From NCBI RefSeq assembly GCF_030445035.2, contig NC_080698.1, forward strand, positions 4,285,501 to 4,349,500: 64,000 nucleotides of DNA. The letters are read 5' to 3'. The DNA comes from Dasypus novemcinctus (lineage: Eukaryota > Chordata > Mammalia > Cingulata > Dasypodidae). Position 1 is the stretch's first letter. Each line of letters starts with the position of its first letter. Shown here in pieces: positions 12,834 through 26,023 of the stretch. The notes below the pieces were generated by a model. It searched no databases, had not been told where the DNA came from, and saw only the letters and a list, made by a program, of their open reading frames with translations. The translations under genes and the position numbers were made by a program.

Positions 12834-13720
12834 AACAATAAGTGAATGTAACTTATAATACAATAGTTGTGAACTTACAAAGCAAGCATATAACATCATA
12901 CAGGACTCTCATAACTCACCCTACCACCAACACCTTACATTGTTGTTAAACCTTTTTAACTAATGATTAAAAAGCATTGTCAAAAAATTACTACTAACCA
13001 AAGTATTTTCCCCAATCCTCCCTATTATTATTTTTATATCATTTATATATGAACATACATAAACAATTAACTGTATAGTAAAAGCTGTGAACTTACAAAG
13101 CAAGCATGCATAACATCATACAGGGGTCCAGTACATCAACCTTCCATCAACACCTTACGTTACAGTGAAATGTGTGTTACAAATTATGAAAGAATATTGT
13201 CAGAATCTTACTACTAATTAAAGTCCTTATCTTACATTTGGTGTGTTTTTCCCCCAACCCACCCTACTATTATTTTTAAATATATTTTTTATGACAGAAT
13301 TTATAAACTTACAAAACAGTCATGCACATGTACAGAATTCCCGAACAACACCCCTCTATCAACACACCACATTGTGGTGGAACATTTGTTACAGTTAGAT
13401 AATATCATCTGATTGTTACAATGTCTATAGTATACATTTGGCTCACTTTTTCCATACTGCTCCATTACCAACACAGTACATCTTTGGCATAGATGTAAGA
13501 CTATTTTATTATTACTGCTAGCCACAGTCCATAGGTCATTCCAGTTGTATTCTTCCCATGTATTCCCAGCACCCTGCAGTAGTGATGTACGTTTGCTCTA
13601 GCTCACAAAGGATAATACATTTCTTTTTTGATGTTGATCATTTGAACTTATTTTTTTCTCCTATTTTTAATCACACTTCATTTAGGGATAAGTAAGTGAA
13701 TGCTAAATTTCAGGTTCTTT
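12834..13720 (-). mobile_element. L1 3'-end units in a three-copy array, antisense
   Basis: Three related units follow one another, anchored by a shared AACTTACAA word at about 12871, 13089 and 13305, giving a period near 217 bp. Each continues with ATCAACACC-like text about 70 bp later. The same family appears in antisense at 40199, 41615 and 58225, where it abuts L1 ORF2 sequence (40199), so I read it as xenarthran L1 3' UTR. The copies differ by many substitutions. Confidence 0.6.
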
Positions 13721-16700
13721 GGAATTTTTTTTTCATATTGTGTCTTCTCAGCTAGTGCCTGGACCTTGAAGCTGATCACCTGTGGGGTCCCTTCTGCACT
13801 GATCGTGTCCCTCTGAGGAGCCCCCACACAGTCCTGCCTGCTCCCGGTCCCGCTGCCTTCTCCGTCCCCTGACCTTGAAGTCAGAACGTCACCTCCCTGC
13901 CTTGTTCCTAATCCTCTTCTTCCAGAAGGTTCCCAGCATTTTACCTAAGTTTTCTCAGGGCTCTTGCTGTGAAATCGTGAACTGGAGACGTGTGGATGTT
14001 TAAACTGGCCCTGCGTGCATGTCTGTTCTCTTCTTCTAAATCCTGTGTGGAAAGACAAAGCTGTCCAGATCTGAACACCGTGGGTCTGTCTTGGCTAGAA
14101 GCTGGGCGCAGTGTTCATCCGCTTCTCAAGGCAGAGCCGGGCCCTGCGTAATGTGTGCTTTGTGGCCCCGGGGGCTCTGTTTTCCACCCTGCCTCTGGCT
14201 GAGTGCAGAAGCAAGAGTATCTGAGGTTCTCTCTTCTCCTTTGGAAATCTGTCCTCAGGGGAATTTCTGCAATGTTGGCCACTGTGGGAAAAGTGGGAGG
14301 AAGGGCAGGCCCTTGACCTTGGCTCATGTGTCTTTCTCACACACGTTGTTTTCAGTTTTATTTAACTTTTAGAATGTTAGTTTATTTGTATTTAGGGAAT
14401 AGGTTAACTTCTAAAGTAGAGGTTTATCTTTCCTTTTTTTAATGTTAGATTTTTTTTTAAAAAGTTCTGATGGTTTTTTGATAATACATTTCTTAGAACT
14501 TCAGAAGAGCTTTTCAAACCACCGAAAAAAATTAACTTTTAATAGAAAAATACAGATAGAATTTTATTTTAAAAAACGGAATCTACTCTTTACTTTAAGT
14601 GGTAGCATAGGAAACCTTTAAGGAGGTAAAAACATCAAAATCTGCTTGGATTTTTTTTTCAAGCTTTTTTTGGTGGAAAGAAATATAGGCCTATGGAAGA
14701 AAGACTAGTTTGCCAAATGAGCAATTAGAACCAGCTTTTTCACCCAGCGGATTTGGAATGCTGCTTCTCACAGTGTGCACTGCTGGGCAGACTCCGACTG
14801 GGAGTGTTCAGGCGATGTGCTTTCTGCGTGTCTGAGAACCGCGGGGGAATGTGCCTGTGGACGCGCACGCTGCTGTATGTGGCCACTCTAGTGCTCACTG
14901 GCTCCCAGTGGATCTCGGTTTCTGGGTGAGATGTTGCACCAGGAGGTTACACGCGTGGGCCTCGGGCTGTCAGCACTCTAGAAAGGCTGCTTGGAACACG
15001 CTCCAGCCACATTAGCAGAACGTGGCTGTGGTGCTGTCAGGCAGAGCCGCACTTGTTAACCACGTTGACTTCTGTAGAGACTGAAGTAGAGCAGAGTGCC
15101 ACGGGGCACAGCGCACCTGTGGTTCCGAGTAAGAGCCATTCCCTGGTGTCCACTTCTCTCATGTTTCAGTCTAACCTGTTTTGTCTTTGGAAAGTGATTT
15201 ATCTCACCTAATTGTTATTAAGAGTTATTAGCTTCATAGGGATGAATTAAAAATTACTTGCAGTATAGTGTAAAACAGTGCCTAATTTACTATTTTTAAG
15301 TTTTATTTTAGAATTATTTTACACTCTGGAACCAAGAAAAAAACTCGTGACACAGTGTCTGGAGTGTAGAGGAAAACAAAGCCTTGTAGACGGAGACCCT
15401 CTGTTCAAATCCTGGTGCCCAGGATACTTGCCACAGAGCAGGCACACTAGTTTGTTGGGTAAAAATAGTGAGGGGACTGTGGGTGGCTAAAAAGGGGAAG
15501 GGGGAGGGTGGCGGGGAGCACATGTGCCCCGATGGCCTTTTAGAATTGGCTGGGGTGGTGCCAAACTGAGCTCCCTCCAGGCGACGGGCTCTTCCCCCTC
15601 GCTCGGTGGTGACAAGGTCCTTGAGAGAGGAGACCTTGTGTTCGTTTTTACTTTATCTCTCCCCTGCCCCCAGTGCCTGCTAAACAGGACAACTCTTCTT
15701 GGTTGTTTAAGTGAGTAAATTCTACAGAGATGATTTAAATAACCATTTATACTCTTCTAGGCTTCTTTACAGAGTTTAATTGGGGTCTCTCCGTTGCCCA
15801 TCTTGATATTTTTGTGCACTTCCTACCTCCTTTGCCTTTCCTTCTCTGTGGGTGTTTAATTCTTCCTAGACTGCGAATCCGATGGAAGCTATGGACCCTC
15901 TCTTCAGAACTGAATGCAGACAGGTATACATTTTGGTTCCGTTTCAGAGGTGAAAGCCCATTTTATGGATCTGGCCTTGCAAGCTAATGGGGCCGAGTAA
16001 AAGTGGGCCCACAACTGTCTGGCAGAAAGGATGACCACCAGCAGTTGGGAAATCAACTTTGAAGCACAAACTATAGATAGAAAATAGTGCCTTGTTTTTG
16101 TCCTGTGCATACTGGACTTGAACTCATTGTTGTTGTTTTATGTATTAGGACTCTCATTTTCCTTAGTGTGTTCTGAATCTTCTAACTACGCTTTGGATAG
16201 GGAGATGGTAACAGAAATTTGGAGGTAAAGTTATTAGTGGGGCTGCTCCTCAAAAAAAACATTAAGTTATTGGGCGTGCCGCAATCTTTTTATTTTTAAA
16301 GTCAAAATAGGTTTGACTTGTTAAGTATTTGGTTCATTTGATGTGCTATTTTCAAACCCCATTTTGTATTCTTAACTGAGAGTTTGTGTGTGTCAACTCT
16401 TCACTGACACCTGGAGGTTCCTGCTGGATTTTAAGAGAGACTAAATAAGGATTTGGATCTCCAGTAGGAGGCAGGGAAAATCCCCTTAGATGATGTGGTT
16501 CTCAGTTTTCTACTCAGTAGTAATTTGTTTCTAGAGCAAAACTGGCTTACATTCTTAGGAGACTTAGGTATACACTAGAATGCTGGTTGATTATAGTACA
16601 TGAGAAATACTAAATATCAGTCAACTACAAGCTTATACATTCTTGCATTCACAGTAGCTCTTTTTTTCCAAATTTCACCTATTCCTCAGGTTTTTAAAAA

Positions 16701-17955
16701 AAGGTGTTATATGAAAGCTCTCCTTTAAGTTAGAGTATAATGTAGGGTGATCCTTGAAATTTTTGAGGTCACACTTTATGACTCTTGTTTGGATTTCTGT
16801 TTGAGAAAGGGGATTTTAGCTCATCTAGTTCTTTTGTTTCCAAGGCTTTAAAAACATGATTTATGTCCATTATTATTTTGTTTCTAGTTGTTACAGCTGC
16901 AGCCTATTTTATTCTATCTGGAAGCAGAAGATTCCATTTGGATTTAGAGCAGTCCTAATTTTAATCCACCATTAGTTTGTGGGTGGGATACCTTGAAAGG
17001 GCAGCCAGACGATCAAGTTACCAGTAAACAGCTTGATTAAAAACTTCTTTGATTTTCCACTGTCACCGTGAATGTATTAGTAGGCATGGGCGGGATAAGT
17101 AGAGAAGGGGCATGTTCCTGACCTTTGACTTGTCCATCTGCTGTCCAGAGAGCAAAGTGGGCAGCTTTTCAGTGATAAGGAGGCTTTACAAAATTGTTTT
17201 TTGGGTAACTTTAAGATAAATAAACTTCAGAATCCTTAGCTGTCAGTGTCCCTTACCACTTACAGAACTACGCTTGTTGCTCATTTTCTTTATGTCCGCT
17301 CTTGAGTTGTTCTGAACACAGCAGAGCACCAGGAAGCCATCAAATAAAGTCCCTGGATACCTGAAACAGGGATGATACATCGGACACAGCTCATGTATTT
17401 TGTTTATAGCTGTCAACAAAGGTCTTGTTTAGTTAAATTTATGTAAATTTGTAGCAAATTCAGTGAATCCACATTTCCAGCCTTCAGGTGATAGATGATA
17501 GCACAGACCTCCTCGGGGTAGGCATACCGGTGGCAAGAGGTGAGAAGGAAACTTGGGAGCTCTTGGCGCATGATGTGGCTTTTCTTTTGGCTACCTGCTT
17601 ATGGGCCTCTCTGGATGTAGGGTGAGGCACCTGCTCCCCCAGCAGCTCTGAAAGAGGAATCGTAGGCAGAAGGTAAGATGGGGCCATCTTCTGGAAGCCA
17701 GGTGGTGGTTACTTCTTGTGTGAGTGAATGGACAGACACTAACCGCAGCAGTGCCACCGCTCTGGAGAGTCTCCCTTCACTGCCGACCCCACAGGTCTCC
17801 ACGCCTGGCTCAGTGCCTGGCAGACAGCAGTGCCGGATACACATAGCACTATCTGTTGTAGGGCCTTTGGGACGGATGCTCCCCAAGAGCGCCTCTCGGC
17901 ATGGTCCTTTAGCTGATGGTCTGTATTCTTAAAAGGCCTTAGAGGGAGAGTTATT
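13721..17955. other. SNRK intron, mostly unique sequence
   Basis: About 4.2 kb with no exon I can support. Composition changes locally: a GC-richer patch lies at 13740-14340 and another at 14740-15150. The remainder is AT-rich. A weak MIR/L2-like trace may lie at 17740-17830. No RNA gene was recognised. Confidence 0.5.
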
Positions 17956-17959
17956 TAAT

Positions 17960-19600
17960 AAATGATCCTGGAGTAATTAAGTATTTGAGGAAGAAGAAAT
18001 GCTAGATCCCTACCTATGTTATGTGTCAAAATAAATTCCAGATGAATTAAGGATTTGTATGTGAAGAGTTAAACTAAAAAAAGAACCAAAAGGTGAATAT
18101 TCATAATGATCTTTACCTTTCTGTAAGCAGGAATCATAAGAAAAAGGTTGGTAGACTTGATAACCGTTTATGGGTGTGATAGGCATATTTTAAAAATTAC
18201 AATGGAAACAAACCAGAAAAATATTTTTTGTATAGGAGATGCCTACTATTCTTAATGTAGAAAGAGCTCAAATCAATTTGACAAACTCCCCTGTAGACAC
18301 ATGAAAAGGCAAAGAAGTCATGTAAATAGCCAATAAAGAGGGAAAAGTTTAACCTTAAAAGTAATTAGAATATTCCAGACTTAATGTAAGGCTGCAGTAA
18401 TCAAGATTGTGGTATTGGTGAAAGGGTAGACCTGTAGATTAATGGAACAGAGTGGAGAGTCCTATCGATAGCCCTGCATGTATATGGTAGTTGATTTTCA
18501 GTAGAGGTGCTAAAGTTTAAGAAAGGGCAGTCTTTTCAGCAGTAGTGTGGAACAATTGGATATCCACATGCAAAAGGAATCTCAATCCATACCTCATTCC
18601 ATACGTAAAAACACGGGTCATGCACCTAAGCATAAGATGTCTAACTAAAATGTAGAAGAAAATATGAGAGATCTTTCAACCTTGGCTTAAGCAAAGACAT
18701 TTCAGATACAACATAGTAAGCAAGATCCGTAAAAATTTAAAAATTGATGATGGATTTTATCAAAACGGTGAACTCCTGTTTCCAAAATATACAAAGAACT
18801 CTCAACTCAGTAATAAATTTAAAAGCCAACCCTCTTTTAAAAATGGACAAAAGATTTGAACAGACACTTTGTGGAGAGGACATTCAGATAGCAAATAAGC
18901 ATCCGAAAAGGAGCTCAACATCATTAGTCATTACGAAAACGCAAATTAAATTATAGTCTCTTAGAATGACTGAACTTAATAAAAACGACAATACCAAGAG
19001 CTCAGTGAGGATTGGGTCAGCTGGAACTCACATAGACTTCGGATGGGACTGTAAAATCGTACAGCCACTTGGGCAAATTATTTGGCAGTTTCTTAAGAAG
19101 CTAAACAGATACCAGATGACCCAGCAACCCACTCTTAGGTTCTTACCCCAGAGGAATGAAAACTTATGTTTATACAAAGGCTGTATGCAAATAGTTACAA
19201 GGCTTTATTTATAGTGTCCCAAACTGAAATGAATACGAATTCTCCTCAACAAGAAGGACTAGACTGTTGACATTCATAACAGTATAGACACATCTCAAGT
19301 GTGTGGAAGCAGGCTGCCAAGGCTGCACGCCACGCCATTATATTTCTCGGTGAAACTTTGGGGACAGAAGACAGACCGTGGCCAGGGGCTGGGCTGCAGA
19401 CACAGGGAACTCGGGGTGGAGGGGGGGGGCAGAGAAGGGGGTTAGTGCTGTGTACCTTGATTGTGGCAGTGGTTACACAACTCTGCATTTTTGAGAATTT
19501 GTGGAAAAACACGCTAGAAGTGGTGGATTTTACTGTATGTAAATTATACCTTAAAAGAAGTTGGAGAAAAATAATCAGGGCAATGCAAATGAAAGCAAAT
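17960..19600 (+). mobile_element. L1 LINE fragment, 3' half of ORF2 plus 3' UTR
   Basis: Plus-strand L1 sequence: the word pair around 18420-18480 (a TAATGGAACAGAGTGGAGAG block) and the frames at 18744-18956 and 18966-19214 belong to the ORF2 C-terminal domain. The element has several stops and frameshifts. The G-run at about 19418-19433 and the 3' segment to 19600 look like its 3' UTR. Confidence 0.8.
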
Positions 19601-20219
19601 CTGATAGCCTTTGCAAGTATTAGACATTACTCCTGGTGCTGAGAGTGCAGCAGGGTCCTGCCACTGACTGCGAATGGCAAGGCTCTCATTAGCATTAAAT
19701 AGGCATTATTTTCATAGTCTGAAAACAGTGTTACTTAAAAACAGGAAATGTGTGGTTATATTTAAGAGCCCTTTAGCCCTAAGTTTCAATAAGGGAACAA
19801 TTCCTACCTGGAACCAAGCAGGTTTTGTTTTTATTGTCATTCCTAAAAAGATGTATATTGATTTTTTTTTTCCTGAATGTAAGAAAATAAGTTGTATACA
19901 TTTTAAAATTCACGTGTTGAGTTTACATGTTATGCGTGGAGACCTGACCAAAACAAACATTTAAAAAACTAATATTTTGAATTTTATTAAATCTGTTAAT
20001 TTAAAGCTTATTTCTTTTTGTCCTCAAATGAAGCAGTGAAGTCTGACAGGCTTACTTTAAGCACTTTGGAGAATCTAAGGTAATGCTGTATTCTGTGAAA
20101 GGAATACCCCTCATTTGACCGTATCTCCGGTGCTTAGAAAGTTTTGTTTTGTGCCTTTGGAAAGAGAAACCATTTAAACAGCCAAGAGTCAGCAGATGCA
20201 GGTGATTTTTCTTACCCAA

Positions 20220-21170
20220 TATATATATTTTTTATCAAATCAGATTTTTTAACATCAATTTTATCAATATAAATTAAGCATAAACCCATCCAAAGTACAG
20301 TCAGTGGTATTCGATATAATGACATAGTTGTGCATTCATCACTTCAGTCATTTTTAGAGCATTTTCATTATTCCATTAATAATAATAATACAAAAAAAAA
20401 CAAAAACCAACCGAACAAAACTCATCACCTCTCAATCTCTCTATGCTTCACCTGCTGTACATAGCTGCTGTTCTGTTTCCTTCTCTCTTGTTTATTTGTA
20501 TTTATATTTTCTATGACAGTCTTATATATGCAGTATTGCCCACATTCATATTTTACATGAGGTTTCACTGTTGTATAGTCCCATGTTACATCTTTTAGCT
20601 TTCCTTCTAGTAATATAAATGTCTTTAGACTTTCCCTTCCAACCACTGTCATACCCATATAATAGCTCTGCTACTCACAAACAGCATCATGTGCTCTCAC
20701 CATTTCCATTCGTTTCCAAAGATTTACAAACAACCTTTTAACCAGTTCTGCACATTAACCCTTAGTTTTCCATTCTCTACCCTCATTCTATTTTCTGGTG
20801 ACCTGTATTTTAATTATTAACTCCATGAGTTTACACAATATATTTAGTTCATAGTGCAATCCTACAGTATTTGTCCTTTGTGTCTGTTTTGCTTCACTCA
20901 ACATAATGTCCTCCACGTTCATCCATGTTGTTGTATGCTCCACGACTTCATTTCTTCCTACCACTTCATAATTTTCCATCATTTGTATACACTACAATTT
21001 GTTTACCCGTTCATCAGTTGATGGACACTTAGGTTGTTTCCACCTTTTGGCAGTCATGAACATCAGTGTGCAGGTGTTTGTTCTTGTCACTGCTCTCAGT
21101 TCTGGGTATGTACCTAGAAATGGTATTGCCAACTTACCTGATGTTTTAATGTCTTGTATATTTGTCTTAT
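20220..21170 (-). mobile_element. L1 3' region, antisense
   Basis: The plus strand is the reverse complement of an L1 3' region. The stretch 21001-21125 (TTCATCAGTTGATGGACACT block) is a standard L1 reverse-complement phrase. An AAT-rich simple repeat lies at 20377-20410. No coding frame survives. Confidence 0.7.
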
Positions 21171-21889
21171 GTTAGCATGTCAGTCAGCCTTGTGCAAAAG
21201 GCTTAATGTTGTTTCTTGTTTTGGCTTAATGTTTTAAAAATCAAATTAATAAAACATCAGAACACTAGCTTACTAAATTAAAGCATCACGTTAGTGCAGG
21301 CTTCAAATTTATAAGATGCAAAGCATACAGTAGTCTAGTCTAGTTGCATTTGACTGTATGACCAGATGAATAGAATTGAAGGCTTTTGATTTTAGTATTA
21401 AGTCTAAACATTTCCATTTTCTAGTTCAAAGTTAGACTTGTGAAATTGCTTTCTATTTGTCATAATCTTGTGAGAAATTTAAAATTGTGGGAAATGTGCA
21501 ATCACTGCTTCAAAGTAAATTTAAAGTCATGTTTACCCACCGTAAAACTGTTCTTTGGGCACCCCCACAACCCCTGAAGAGTATCCTATTGAAAGCTCAG
21601 CAGGATGAGAATGTGCTCTTACGTACTTTGCCATGATTGGGAACCTCTTAGTTTCATACTTTAAAAATATTTCTGTGAATAGAAAAGATGAAAGCTCAAC
21701 GTAATGATTGTAACTGGCAGTACTTTATGTGGATATGAAAGAGCTTTAAAGGGAAAGTCTAAGGTCATGTATATTACTAGAAGGAAAGAAAAAATGTAAC
21801 ATGGAACTGTATGGCATGGTAAAGCTGCTGTGAAATATGAATATGGGTAAAATGGCATAAATAAGACTGTTTTTCTTGAAGCTGAACAA

Positions 21890-22475
21890 ATATATGTTAA
21901 TACAAAATGTTAATATCAGGCAAAAAAATTATGCTAAGTGAAAGAAAGCAGACACACTGTTCTACATATTGTATGATGCCATTTATGTAAAACGTAGATA
22001 TAAGTCAGTTTATAAAGATGAAATTAGTTTAGTGGTTATGTAGAGCTAGGGAAGGCATGCATGCTAAGGGGTATGGAGTTTTTCTTTTTGGACTAATGAA
22101 AATGTTCTAGAATTTTTTTGTCATGAATGCACAAAATTGTGATCATACTAAAAGCCACTGATTATACACTTTGGATAGATTGTATGGTATGTGACTATAT
22201 CTCAATAAAACTGCTTAGATAAATAAATAATTGTGTAGGCATAGCCAGAACTAGCAGCTGTGTACAGCAGGGAAAGCATAGACAGATTGAGAGGCGAAGA
22301 ACTTTTGTTTTTGTTTTTTATTATTATTATTAAGTGATGATATTGCTCTAATAATGATTGAAGTAATGAATGCACAACTACTTGTGGTTATACCAGCTAC
22401 CTTTGTACATTTTAGATAAATTGTATGCTTTATTAATATGTATCAATAAACCTGATTTGTTTCAAAAAAGACTTC
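21890..22475 (+). mobile_element. L1 3' UTR, plus strand, with AATAAA-rich end
   Basis: Plus-strand L1 3' end. The segment 22185-22475 has a close relative at 28985-29270: both contain a CTCAATAAAACTGCTTA-type word followed by A/T-rich sequence, a TTATTATTATTA tract, and a TATGCTTTATTAATATGTAT word near the end. Each copy appears to hold two partly repeated sub-units ending in AATAAA or a near variant. Confidence 0.65.
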
Positions 22476-22479
22476 TAAT

Positions 22480-25400
22480 GAGCATTTTAGACCTTAAGCT
22501 TGTGAAATAGCTCTTTGGGTTTCATACGATCTGATTTTGGGAAGGTATGCGTTTGTAACTGATTCTTGCTTCACTGAGGTATTTAGAAACCTTGAGGGTT
22601 TCTTCTGGCTGGGTGGACATTTGAAATGGCCGGAGCACGTGGACCCATTTGGGAATGTACCTGTGGCAGGTGACCATTGCCTGGAGAACACACAAGCCTG
22701 GCCTGAAGAAGAGAAACAGAATTGGGGGTGATGGGCCAGCACCTCTGCCCCAACCCTTCCCTTGTTTCAGGAGACCAAGACCCACCCCTGGACACGGGGC
22801 CGCGGGGTGGGGGGGCAGTGTCAGTCATTGTGGTTTATCCAGAGATTCTGGATCCTACCACCCCTTTATAAGACTGTTAGGAAGTGGTGGGAAACAGTGC
22901 ATTTACTGCTAGACTTTCCTTAGCCCTTGGAGGAAGTTACCTGTAATTCTTACTATAGCTGCTCAAGCGATGGAGAGTGGTCTTCAAACCCCTTAAAGGA
23001 ACCTTGCAAATCCACCTGTCCCCAGACCACAGGCTGAGAATCACTCAGCGAGTATGAACCTGTCCAGGCCTTTTTATTACCTCTACTTTCCTTAAAATGT
23101 TTTACATCTAATAAGTTAAAGCACACATCCTGATACTCTGTTAAGCACACCTGACTTTTAATTACATTCTTAATATAAGTAATCAGTGGATGTGCGCGTA
23201 AGATCATTACAATAATACAGAAGTACATTGGTAAAAAGGATAAGCCCCCTTTACTTTCCCTGACTGGCCCCACTGCTGCGCTGGGCCATGGGCTCTAATA
23301 ATACACGGATCCCTGTTCACTCCGCTGCTCTCTCAGAACCTCCAAATAGGTGTGGTGTCTGAGGTTTACAGAGGAGAGGACTGAGATTCTTGGTGACTTG
23401 GCCAAGACCACACAGCTGGGTAGATGCCCCAGGTCCCCGGCGCTTTAGCCCAGGCATGCTCCTTCCTTAGGCCATGCTGAAAGAAATCAGCCAGCCATGA
23501 CATTTTGACCTGACGTATTTTTTCCTTCACTCTTAAGTTCACTTCTGGACCAGCACCAGAACCGGGTTTGTAAGGTGGGTTATGAAGGCATGCCCGATTG
23601 GAAGGGTGTCTACTGCTTGGCCGGTTTGTGTTTGTGTGAACGTGCACAATGGCACAGTGTGTGACTGATAACTCTCTGACTTCTTGAACATATTTTCTTG
23701 TTTCTTCTGCCTTGAAAAAACAAGATTGCTCAAGCCATCGAAGCTGAGGTGCACTGCAGTTTGTCCCCACTTTCCGTTCCACGCCCTTCCGGCTCTCCTT
23801 TCCTTCTCAGCCTTTATTTGGAGGGCGAGAGCGGCCACCGTGCTGCCCTGCACCAGAACCCCTGCTTCAGCTGCCCGGGGGGGCCAGCCCAGTGTTCTCA
23901 GAACTGCCTTCTCTTTATTTGAGTTCGGGGTACTCTCCATTTAGGAAACTTCCATCAGACAGGCACTGGCTGGGGGCAGGGGACACCGTCTGCACTCGGA
24001 GAAAAATGACACCCGGTAGGGCTGTGCCGTGTAGTCACCAGGTAGCTCAGCTCGCCAGGTGGAGGGACGCCCATTATGGAGACAGTAGAATTGGCAGGAC
24101 CTCCCGGACCTGGGGGTCAGTTTTGATTGACCAGCTGGGGCACAGGAGGGGACTGACAGGCAGGGGGAGATGGGGGCTGGGCTTGGGCAGCACTGAGGTT
24201 TGGCGTCCCCAAGGGGCGTTTGGTGGCATTTGGGTCTAGCACTCAAAAGGAAGGTCTAGGAAAGGTTTTTAAAAGTGGGTATGAGGTGATGACCTTGACT
24301 TTCCCTTCTTAGGGGAAGAAGTGTTTTCCTGTTCATGAGAAAACCTTGCTTCTAGCTGGAGTGTTGGTAAAGGCAGAAGCACTGGAGCTGTCTTCAACAG
24401 GACCTCGGCCAAGTGCCTCGCTCCTGCTGCCACCCGGCAGCTCTCCTCATAATGTCGCCAGTTGTGCGCCCGGGGTCATCACTGGTCTTGTTCATGACAA
24501 GAGCGAATCTTTGGGGGAGCTGAGCCGCGGGTGCAAGCTCTGTGAGCGGCGTCCAGCCCTGGCCTGGCACCCAGGCTTCTGCAGGGCTGGGAGGACCCGG
24601 GCCTGGCCCCAGGAGTGTGGCCTTGGGCAGGAGGCTTGGCCGCAGGGGTTGAGAAGCCACTGGTGACGCCTGGGGCTTGCGGAGCCTGAGGGCGCTGGGC
24701 CTCCCCCTGCCCGGGTGCAGAGCAGGGGTCCTAGTGCTCCTCCCGGGACGCAGGGCTGTGCTGGCCCAGAATGCTGGGCGAAACGGTCTCCTGGTCCTCC
24801 CAGTTGTGGGACTTTCTAATCCCAGTTCTGTCTTTTGCTGTCTCGATAATTCACTTCAGAAATGGTTTTTTAGAAAACCTTTCAGTAGTCATGACATAAC
24901 CGGCCCCCCCCAGCATTTGCTTTTCCTCAAATTAATTATTAATGTGTTCTTTTGTCCTGTTTTGTTTTCATTTTGATCTTTTTATAGCCTGCCTAGAATG
25001 AACTTTGTGACGGAGACTGCCCAACTGTAGAAATACTGTGGTTCAGTCCATAAGGATCCGTTGATCTGAGTGTTGGCAGAGCAAAGCCCAGTGGGCTTTG
25101 TGGTCTCCGCCCCCACTAACTTGAGAGCAGCCAGTGAGGTGGACCAATGACTCCTACCTTTTGTAATATAAAGTGTCACTAGCTCTCTGCCCCTTCCCAC
25201 AGCACCATGAATTGAAAAATTTCTTTTAACGAAAGAAATGTATTAAGTGATATTTCCTTTTTCCATTGTTATTAGCCAAAAGGTTGGAGCTTGGTCTGAA
25301 ATAAAAACATCAGGTAGTAGTATCAACATTAAATCTGATTATTCAGATGGTTGATATTAGTTAACTTGTGTACTTTTAAGTACAAATGGGCAATTCCTTG
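22480..25400. other. SNRK intron, unique, moderately GC-rich
   Basis: No supported exon. GC rises at 22620-22830 and 23760-24800, where overlapping open frames occur on both strands, a composition effect. A MIR-like segment lies at 23340-23470. Confidence 0.5.
23340..23470 (-). mobile_element. MIR SINE relic, antisense
   Basis: The text around 23355-23425 (GAGGTTTACAGAGGAGAGGA, then TTGGCCAAGACCACACAGCT) is the reverse complement of the MIR core and tail. It is degraded and its ends are approximate. Confidence 0.6.
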
Positions 25401-25404
25401 AACA

Positions 25405-25560
25405 TTTTTTTAAAATGAATTCACCAAATACAATGAATGTCCCATGATGATGAATGAAGGAGGTTGTTGATGTGGGAGGAGTGGGGTGAAGGGGTGGGGG
25501 GTATGTGGGGACCTCGTACATTTTTTGAATGTAACATTTTTTAAAAATAGAGGAGAAAAA
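25405..25560 (+). mobile_element. Fragment of a xenarthran repeat shared with 58800-59235
   Basis: The G-rich stretch 25475-25512 and the following TTTTTTGAATGTAACATTTT word match the reverse complement of 58820-58910. This indicates an interspersed repeat in opposite orientations, probably an L1-type 3' end. I cannot name its family. Confidence 0.55.
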
Positions 25561-25624
25561 AAAAGAAAATGAGAATAATGGATTTCTCCTTCCACACTCC
25601 TCCTCCTACAACTTCAGTTTTCTT

Positions 25625-26008
25625 TTTTTTTTTTTTTTTTTTTTTAAGATTTATTTTTATTTATTTAATTCCCTTCCCCTCCCCCGGTTGTCTGTTTTCT
25701 GTGTCTTTTTGCTGCGTCTTGTTTCTTTGTCCGCTTCTGTTGTCGTCAGCAGCACAGGAAGTGTGGGCGGCGCCATTCCTCGGCAGGCTGCTCCCTCCTT
25801 CGCGCTGGGCGGCTCTCCTTACGGGTGCATTCCTTGCGCGTGGGGCTCCCCTACGCGGGGGACACCCCTGTGTGGCAGGGCACTCCTTGCGCGCATCAGC
25901 ACTGCACATGGGCCAGCTCCACACGGGTCAAGGAGGCCCGGGGCTTGAACCGCGGGCCTCCCATGTGGTAGACGGACGCCCTAACCACTGGGCCAAAGTC
26001 CGTTTCCC
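25625..26008 (-). mobile_element. DAS SINE, antisense, full length, with perfect 15-bp TSD
   Basis: Antisense copy of the same DAS family as 8765-9179. It begins at the left with a long T-run (reversed A tail, about 25623-25645) and ends at 26008 with the reversed tRNA-like head; the reversed B box lies at about 25947-25956. Perfect 15-bp target-site duplications flank it (25610-25624 and 26009-26023). The perfect TSD and long uninterrupted tail suggest a young insertion. Confidence 0.95.
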
Positions 26009-26023
26009 AACTTCAGTTTTCTT

